Shown here: in pieces, positions 58,312 to 64,000 of the stretch | Numbering within the stretch: position 1 is the first letter of the stretch | Layout of the letters: each line of letters starts with the position of its first letter | NCBI GenBank assembly: GCA_030704615.1 | Contig: CM060734.1 | Span: forward strand, 35,788,042 to 35,852,041 | From: Takakia lepidozioides | Taxonomy: Eukaryota > Streptophyta > Takakiopsida > Takakiales > Takakiaceae | Length of the DNA: 64,000 nt | Reading direction: 5' to 3' | Translations under genes and position numbers: made by a program | The notes under the pieces: generated by a model | Databases searched by the model: none | What the model was told of the DNA's origin: nothing | Seen by the model: only the letters and a program-made list of their open reading frames with translations

Positions 58312-60785
58312 TGTTGGAATATTATCATCTTACCTATTCAGACACGACTTTATGTTGAAGACATGATAAGATTAATATCGGGACACATTACATACTATCT
58401 GAGCTCATGAGAGCTTCACTCAGTCTCTCATCTCTAGACTAGTACCTCTCTTGTGTGTAGACTACCACCGAGCTTCACACCCTTAGTATCATGGACACGA
58501 AGAGTGAGATGTAACTACAACAACCTACTCACAGACTCCTACCAATGTAATGACAGAGAATTTATCATTCATCTCTTCACTCCCATTAATGCTATGTCAT
58601 ATATCCTTAATTAATACTATCAATCTTCTTCTGAGTAGGGCCCACCCTCGACAGGGGCTACCACCCTCGACAGGGGCAGTAGCCGTGAGGCGAAGTGGCT
58701 CTTAGTTACGCCGGGCCCGGCCGGAGTCCTCTCTCTCTCTCTTCTTCTGAGCCTTTCTTCAGCTTCTTGGTCCACATAAGTCCCGGCTGCTGAAGACAAA
58801 AAATGTGTTTGTTTCTTGGAACACTTTTGGTTAAGAAATCAGCAGCCATATCCGAAGTGGAAATATACATCAAAGTCACGATCGGTTCTGTATGTAATGG
58901 TACTGAGTTTCTATGTGCTTGCTCCTGGCATAATACTTAGGATTCTCTGATAGAGCAATAGCACTTTGATTATCTCCATAAATGATTGTAGGCTTTACTT
59001 GAGCAAACCCTAGATTCGTCAACAGTCTTCTCAACCATACAGCTTCAGAAGATGCCTTTGACAACGCCATGTATTCAGACTCGGTACTTGATAGAGCGTC
59101 CAACTCACCGTTCCTACAACTAGTTTGAAACAGTATCCTAAAGTTGATTGTCGTGAATCAACGTCCCTAGCCCAGTCAGCATCTGAAAACCTTACCATCA
59201 CATCTCTTTCCTTAGACTGAATGTACTGAATCCCAATGTTTGAGGTATCTTAGAACCTGTTTTAGCGCTTGCCCATGTTTCTCCCCTGGATTTGACAAAA
59301 ATTGAGCTGAACTCCCCACTGCATATGCACAGTCAACTCTGGTGTTCACTATAGAATGCATTAGACACCCAACAGCTTGTGAGTAAGGTACTCCTCTCAT
59401 CTGTGCTTTATCTGCTTCAGCTTGCGGGCAATCTTCTTTGGTAAGTTTCTCTTTTGTCTCCATAGGCATACTCATTGGCTTGCATTGCTCCATTTTAAAT
59501 CAATGTAAGACTTCAATTAAATACTTTTCTTGCACCATCCGGATCCATTCTTCTCCATGTAGATCTCTTCCTCTATGATGTCGTTTAAGTAGGTTGTCTT
59601 CACATCTAACTGTTGTACTTTTAGGTCAAAAGCAGCCAATGCAAGGATAACTCGTATTGAGGCCAATTTTACTACAAGTGAGAAAGTCTCATTGTAGTCA
59701 ACTCCTAAGATCGAGAACCCTTTTGCTACAAGTCTCGCTTTGTATCTGTCCACCTCTCCATCAGATTTAAACTTCACCTTGAACGACCACTTGCATCCGC
59801 TTTTCCTGTTTGTTGGAAGTGTTGTGATCGTCCATGTTTCGTTCTTCTTCAAAGATTGTAGTTCAGATTCTATCGTCTTTTTCCAGTAAATTGAATCTGC
59901 TCCAGTCAGGGCTTCTTCTAAAGTAGTAGGTTCTTTGATAGATGTTTGTGATAGGAGTGTTTTCCAAGGTTTTCTCCCTTCTATTGTCTCTATGAGCCTA
60001 TCAAGTTTCTTTCTATTCCTTACAGGTCTCTTTGGCATAGGTGAGGGAGATTTCCCTCCTTGTGTGTGTGATCTATGTATAAGATCTCGTGCACTTAATG
60101 GTGAACTATCTTGCCCACTTGAAGGAGTAAGTGCTCTTGTTATTTCCTCTATTTGTTCATAAGGAGGTTGTGAGTGTCTACTACTCGAACATGCACTCAT
60201 GGTTGGTGTTGTAGGTGTTGCTCCCACAACTCGACTCAATACTGGTTGTGATGATATCTGAGATTGTACTAATGAATTTGTGTGTTTCTTTGTGGGATTT
60301 TAGACACTTGACCATGGTTTGGGTATTGTTTAACGAAAGATGTGTTCAAGAGTAGCTCATCTATCATTGATGGATCTTCCTCTTCTTTTTCTTCTCTCAC
60401 TGTCTAAGAACTAGTTTCTATAAACACCACATCTCTCGAGATTATTATCTTTCTATTAGACTTTGACACTAATCTATATCCTTTTGTTTCATCACTGTAG
60501 CCCAAGAAAATACACTCTATTGTGTGTGTATCTAATTTTTGCGTATTATCTTTTTGGACTAATGCAAAAGCCTTACACCCAAATACCTTTAAATGAGAGA
60601 GATTAGGTTTAACCGTGTCCATGTCTATAGGTGTTTTGTGTTCTTTTAATGCTTTTGTAGGTGATCTGTTCTGTAGATAGTTTGTTGTCCTCAAAGTTTC
60701 TCCACAGTATGAGTTACTTACACCAAAGTGATGTAACGTTGCCAAGACTGAGCCCATTAAGGTTCTATTCTTCCTCTCCGAGACT
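58312..60785 (-). mobile_element. Ty1/copia retrotransposon fragment, internally deleted
   Basis: On the - strand from 60785: end of integrase (KNRTLMGSVLATLHHF, LKVFGCKAFALVQKDN, ECIFLGYSDETKGYRL), linker, reverse transcriptase start (WTITTLPTNRKSGCKW, KARLVAKGFSILGVDYNETF, LDVKTTYLNDIIEEEIYME), then a jump to MVQEKYLIEVLH, MEQCKPMSMPMETKEKL and YSQAVGCLMHSIVNTR, and RNase H (ALSSTESEYMALSKASSEAV, YGDNQSAIALSENPK, SKHIETQYHYI). The catalytic YVDD section is absent near 59520-59545. gag, protease and the front of integrase are missing; homology ends abruptly at about 60785. TGTTGGAATATT at 58312 looks like the outer edge of the 3' LTR, whose inner edge is unclear. Not functional. Confidence 0.85.
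58636..58739 (+). mobile_element. Short SINE-like element, copy 2, with 12-bp target duplication
   Basis: 104 bp starting TAGGGCCCA, containing an internal duplication of ACCCTCGACAGGGGC, then GCAGTAGCCGTGAGGCGAAG, TGGCTCTTAGTTACGCCGG, CGGCCGGAGTC and a (TC)n tail. It is flanked by TCTTCTTCTGAG on both sides (58624-58635 and 58740-58751), a perfect 12-bp target duplication characteristic of target-primed insertion. It interrupts the 3' part of the copia fragment. Copy 1 is at 32397-32485. An RNA polymerase III promoter is not clear: TGGCTCTTAGTTACGCCGG only loosely resembles an A box. Confidence 0.8.
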
Positions 60786-61240
60786 GAGGTGTATTAGCTA
60801 TGGTAAATTATCTTTTGTTTTTATTTATTATTTATTATTTATTTGCTAATACATTTTAATTAATTAATATAATATTCCACGTGGACGAGTGCAGTGGTAC
60901 ATTGTGAGTGGTTATAGACACCTCAGTGATGGGAAGTGGTTGAAACCACTTGCTACTCCACGTGTAATAATTCAAATTTTATTTATGATTTATTATTTGG
61001 AAATATATTTTAATTCATAAATATAATATATCCACGTGGACGGGGACAGTGCACGTTGATCTTGAGTGGTTAAAGACACCTCATTGATTTGTACCACTTT
61101 GACAGTGGTGAAGAGTGGGTGGTGAAAGATACTGCAGTAATGGGAACCACTATGCTAGTGGTTGCTCATGAATAGTTGCCTACACAACAGTGATTGATAC
61201 CACTTTTTGGGTGATACATGAAAAACTTTAAGTGGTTTGT
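60786..61240. repeat. Subterminal-like AGTGGTT/CCACT repeat block with a ~155-bp tandem unit
   Basis: TATTTATTATTT...AATATAATAT(T)CCACGTGGACG is present twice (about 60826-60895 and 60980-61040), each followed by GTGAGTGGTTA(T/A)AGACACCTCA. AAGTGGTTGAAACCACTT (60945-60962) is a perfect palindrome. AGTGGT or ACCACT recurs more than a dozen times to 61240. Dense short subterminal repeats are typical of CACTA elements, and a CACTA coding remnant lies beside it. Confidence 0.6.
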
Positions 61241-61326
61241 GTAGCTGTGACAGACTTTGAAAAACAGACAAGTGGCCAGACCATTGTGGGATGATGCTAT
61301 TGAACAAATGGTTCCAACAATAAACT

Positions 61327-62265
61327 TTATTCTGAATCTGAAACATAGTCGTCACCCTCTGAATCACTTTGCTCAACTGGAATAGCGGTTGGTTGCACAA
61401 ATGCCGCTTGAATGGTAGCCAACATAGCCAGGTCTTCTTTATTTAGAGCCGTGGGACCATCTGATGACCTAGGTATTGGCTGATCTGATAAGGTAGACGT
61501 CGATTGGCACGCCACTCATCACCACATGCCTCTCTGTCTGCTGTGAACTGTGTCTTCTCTGTTGCATACTTTTTGTCACAAAATGACAACAAAAATGACA
61601 CATGTTAGCAATGAAATATTGCATTACTTAGCAAAAAATACCTAGCATGAATGATACTTTGAAAACCACTGTTTCAAACCACTGGAGGAGTGAGCAGAAT
61701 GACTTGTAAATGAACATTCTCTTCCAACAAGTCACTCACTCAGACATTCCGTTACTACAGCATTGGTTATAATCAGGATGAACCACTGACATTTGTGACT
61801 TTGTGGGTGGTTTGATTACACTGGTAACAGTCAGAATTGAAATTGAACTTGATATGAATAAGGTGCAATGAAAAGAAGTACTCACTGCGCCCAAAGAGCC
61901 ATGACATTGGTATTGTTCAGCACATACAAAATTTGTGCTGCATCTCTCCCAGCTCCAATCATGTCCCGCTTTTTGCCGACACATTCGAAGACCTCGTCCT
62001 CAACCCCTTCCTCTGCATTTGCATCCCAAGTCCGCTGTTCAGTTGCATCAAATGATTGCATATACTCAGTCATGAACCCCATGGCCTCATCCAGAACATA
62101 CCCTGCAGTCGTACTCCCTTCTGGCTTTGCGTAATTCCTAACGTATCCCTTAAGATCTTTCATGTAACGCTCCATGGGATACATCCACCGTGAAGACACC
62201 GGATGAACAATTTGTTTATCTCCATGGAATACATCTATGTGCTCACTTGTAACCACTAAAATGAA
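61327..62265 (-). pseudogene. CACTA (En/Spm) transposon protein remnant, DUF4218 region
   Basis: On the - strand from an acceptor-like TTTTAG at about 62260: HIDVFHGDKQIVHPVSSRWM, YPMERYMKDLKGYVRNYAKP, GYVLDEAMGFMTEYMQSF. This is the DUF4218 signature found beside the transposase in plant CACTA elements (usually R-WMYP-ERYMK-LK-YVRN-A-PEGS). The frame ends at 61882 near a GTGAGT donor-like site. A second acidic frame (61515-61327, ending EQSDSEGDDYVSDSE) may be a last exon. The transposase domain itself is not in the window. Confidence 0.75.
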
Positions 62266-62304
62266 TTTTAAAAAAAAAATCAAAGTGCAAAAGATTTTTA
62301 AAAA

Positions 62305-62505
62305 GCACATCGGCTGGTAAGTGCAGAGTGTGTCGCCCTGGTGGTTCAGGGTTCAAACCTGTGCATGACTCCATGTGTGGGATTGTTTGTAACGACGGTA
62401 TGTCTGGGTGTTGATCCTCCTGTAGGTCTCATAGCCCATAAATGAAAGGGGGTTAATTTTTCCCCCTCCTCAAGGGCCTGAGGTTTCCTTTAAAAAAAAA
62501 TTATA
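62305..62505 (+). mobile_element. tRNA-derived SINE, copy on the + strand
   Basis: It contains CGCCCTGGTGGTTCAGGGTT with B-box-like GGTTCAAACC (62350-62359), GAAAGGGGGTTAATTTTTCC and ends AGGTTTCCTTTAAAAAAAAA, a poly(A) tail. It is homologous to 49016-49205 on the other strand. Confidence 0.7.
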
Positions 62506-62609
62506 AAAAATAAAATAAAATTGCTTATAGGGTTTGTGAAAAGGTTAAAAGAACTTAAAAAGTTGTCCATCACGTATGTACAATATATACATACTTTTGG
62601 GGGGAAATT

Positions 62610-62770
62610 TCAAATGTGTGCATGTAGCGTACTGGTAAGGGCTCTTCTTGCGTGTCGCGGGGTCGCGGGTTCAAACTCCTCACGTTGTTTTTTCCCCCCT
62701 CATGCACTAAGCCCCACTAAGCCCCACTAAGCCCTATCGTTGCTGTGCACACTAAGTCCTCGTGCAGGTT
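62610..62770 (+). repeat. tRNA-like SINE head and CACTAAGCCC repeats
   Basis: GTAGCGTACTGGTAAGGG resembles an A box and GCGGGTTCAAACTCC a B box, about 35 bases apart, as in a tRNA-derived SINE head. It is followed by three CCCCACTAAG-type units and CCCTATCG(T/C)TG. The CACTAAGCCC part recurs at 63300-63350. There is no tRNA cloverleaf closing stem, so this is not a working tRNA gene. Confidence 0.5.
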
Positions 62771-62789
62771 AGTCTTAGCAGGCCGCGTT

Positions 62790-63390
62790 TCAATCTCTGC
62801 TCGCTCAGCTGCACCATGGTGGTTCTCATGGACAATCCGACATTAACTGACTACAGACACAAGCAGCACACACAAGAGGTCCGTTTGGGTTCATGGTCTG
62901 TCAAATCCTCCATGGGTCATGACACAAGGTCGACGACAATGTGGTTAGGGCACCTTCTTCTTCGACCTATTTCAGCCTGTTTTGCCCTCCCATCAGACTC
63001 GGCCCTGAATTTGCAGCACGGAGCAAAGCTCGCATGAGTTTTTTACGATCCTTCATGATGGTGGGACAATCGCAATCGCAAGGTGTGGCCTTTTCTTAAT
63101 GTAGGATGTGAAGAAGTTTGTCTATCCTGCAAATGTGGGCTTTTGGCTCCTGTTAGTACCATGATTTGGTATTCTTCATGATGTTTACAAGGTTCTTGGG
63201 AGAGTCAGCTTGGTCTTAGCAGGTCGTGTTTCAATCTCTGCTTGCTTAGCTGTACCATGGTGGTTCTCATGGACCAATGCGATGTTTTTTTTTTCCCTCA
63301 AGCACTAAGCCCCACTAAGCCCTATCGCTGTTGCGCACTTAAGTCCTCGCTGATGTTTACAAGGTTCTTGGGAGAGTCAGCTTGGTCCAG
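62790..63390 (+). repeat. Dispersed repeat shared with 28.9-29.2 kb (inverted) and 20.8 kb
   Basis: 62790-63020 matches 28893-29120 in inverted orientation (CAATCTCTGCT, CATGGTGGTTCTCATGGAC, GACACAAGGTCGACGACAAT, CAGCCTGTTTT). 63108-63217 (GATGTGAAGAAGTTTGTCTA, GTTCTTGGGAGAGTCAGCTT) matches 20819-20890 and the inverse of about 29120-29230. The GTTCTTGGGAGAGTCAGCTT segment recurs at 63365-63384, where PPR sequence begins. Confidence 0.75.
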
Positions 63391-64000
63391 GGTATGCACG
63401 GCAGGGACGTGGGATGGAGGCTTTAGAGAGCTATGAGCAAATGATGGGGGAAGCACATCGTGTTTGTGTGCATTTGCAATGTTTGTGTAAGCCTGGCAAC
63501 CCTGGAGAAGGGCAAGAGGTGCATGGGGATATCATCAAAGCTGGAATTGTGCCAAATGTCAATCTGAACACTGCCTTGGCAGCTTTGGAAAAGGGGAAAG
63601 AGGTCCATGGCATCATCTTCAGAGCTGGAATTGTATCAAATGTCATTCTGAACAATACCCTGGTGAACATGTTTGCAAAATGTGGGTGCATCTAGGATGC
63701 AAAGGGAGTGTTTGACACTATGGCTGAACGAGATGTGGTGTCGTGGAGTGCGATGCTTGCAGGGTATGCACGGCAGGGACGTGGGATGGAGGCTTTGGAG
63801 AGCTATGAGCAGATGATGGGGGAAGCACATCATGGTTGTGTGCATTTGCAATGTGCGTGCAAGCCTGGCAGCCCTGGAGAAGGGCAAGAGGTGCATAGGG
63901 ATATCATCAAAGCTGGAATTGTGCCAAATGTCAATCGAACACTGCCCTGGCACCTTTGGAAATGGGGAAAGAGGTGCATGGCGACATCTTCAGAGCTGGA
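63391..64000 (+). pseudogene. PPR (PLS-class) pseudogene with a 372-bp tandem duplication, open at the window edge
   Basis: The frame encodes degenerate pentatricopeptide units: GRDVGWRL-like start in one phase, then EGQEVHGDIIKAGIVPNVNL, KEVHGIIFRAGIVSNVIL, VNMFAKCGCI, a TAG stop at about 63693, and DAKGVFDTMAERDVVSWSAM with LAGYARQGRGMEAL. The unit starting GGTATGCACGGCAGGGACGT at 63391 begins again at 63763, so a block of 372 bp (124 codons) is duplicated. PPR proteins of this class act in organellar RNA editing and processing, but the stop and frame breaks make this copy non-functional. It continues beyond the window. Confidence 0.75.

Noticed and set aside
62614-62680. Functional tRNA gene
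   Set aside because: A- and B-box-like motifs are present but no closed acceptor or anticodon stem can be formed; a SINE head fits better.

Overview
The window is nuclear DNA from a green plant (streptophyte). Six host genes have plant-type protein sequences and canonical GT-AG introns, and they sit among Ty3/gypsy, Ty1/copia, LINE, SINE and CACTA remnants. PLS-type PPR fragments argue for a land plant. The intron inside the UDP-glucuronate 4-epimerase gene, a family usually intronless in flowering plants, suggests a lineage outside the angiosperms (bryophyte, lycophyte or fern grade). The species cannot be fixed from this sequence.

Layout. 1-12.0 kb: the 3' half of a Ty3/gypsy element on the + strand (integrase tail, a CACAGCC tandem array, a decayed extra ORF rich in coiled coil, polypurine tract, 3' LTR). 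A second Ty3 element, a chromovirus at 2314-8375 on the - strand, is inserted in that extra ORF with a 5-bp target duplication. 12.0-15.7 kb: AT-rich DNA with no recognised gene. 15.7-19.1 kb: formamidase gene (-, 7 exons) with two LINE 3' ends in its introns. 20.5-24.4 kb: glycyl-tRNA synthetase (+, 8 exons). 25.6-33.1 kb: repeat-rich block with LINE remnants, a foldback element, a ~560-bp tandem repeat, a PPR-derived fragment, and an RNase H-bearing LINE split by a solo LTR and flanked by inverted repeats. 33.5-35.5 kb: SnRK1/SNF1 beta subunit (+, 4 exons). 36.7-38.5 kb: mitochondrial GrpE (-, 4 exons). 38.9-45.7 kb: Integrator subunit 7 homologue (+, 7 exons). 45.7-54.4 kb: no recognised gene; a CpG-rich island, SINE and repeat motifs. 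54.4-56.3 kb: UDP-glucuronate 4-epimerase (+, 2 exons). 58.3-64.0 kb: copia fragment carrying a short SINE, CACTA (DUF4218) remnant, tRNA-derived SINEs and a tandemly duplicated PPR pseudogene.

The six genes are unrelated housekeeping or metabolic genes (amide hydrolysis, translation, energy signalling, mitochondrial protein folding, snRNA 3' processing/transcription, pectin precursor synthesis); nothing suggests a functional cluster. Formamidase/GlyRS and GrpE/INTS7 are divergent pairs, and telo-box motifs lie in the GlyRS and GrpE/INTS7 promoters.

The most interesting material is in the repeats: a very short SINE-like family ending in (TC)n with a 12-bp target duplication, a LINE family whose 3' ends carry a similar (CT)n tail and sit in or next to several genes, and a Ty3 element with an unusual extra coiled-coil ORF whose premature stops all look like C-to-T changes.
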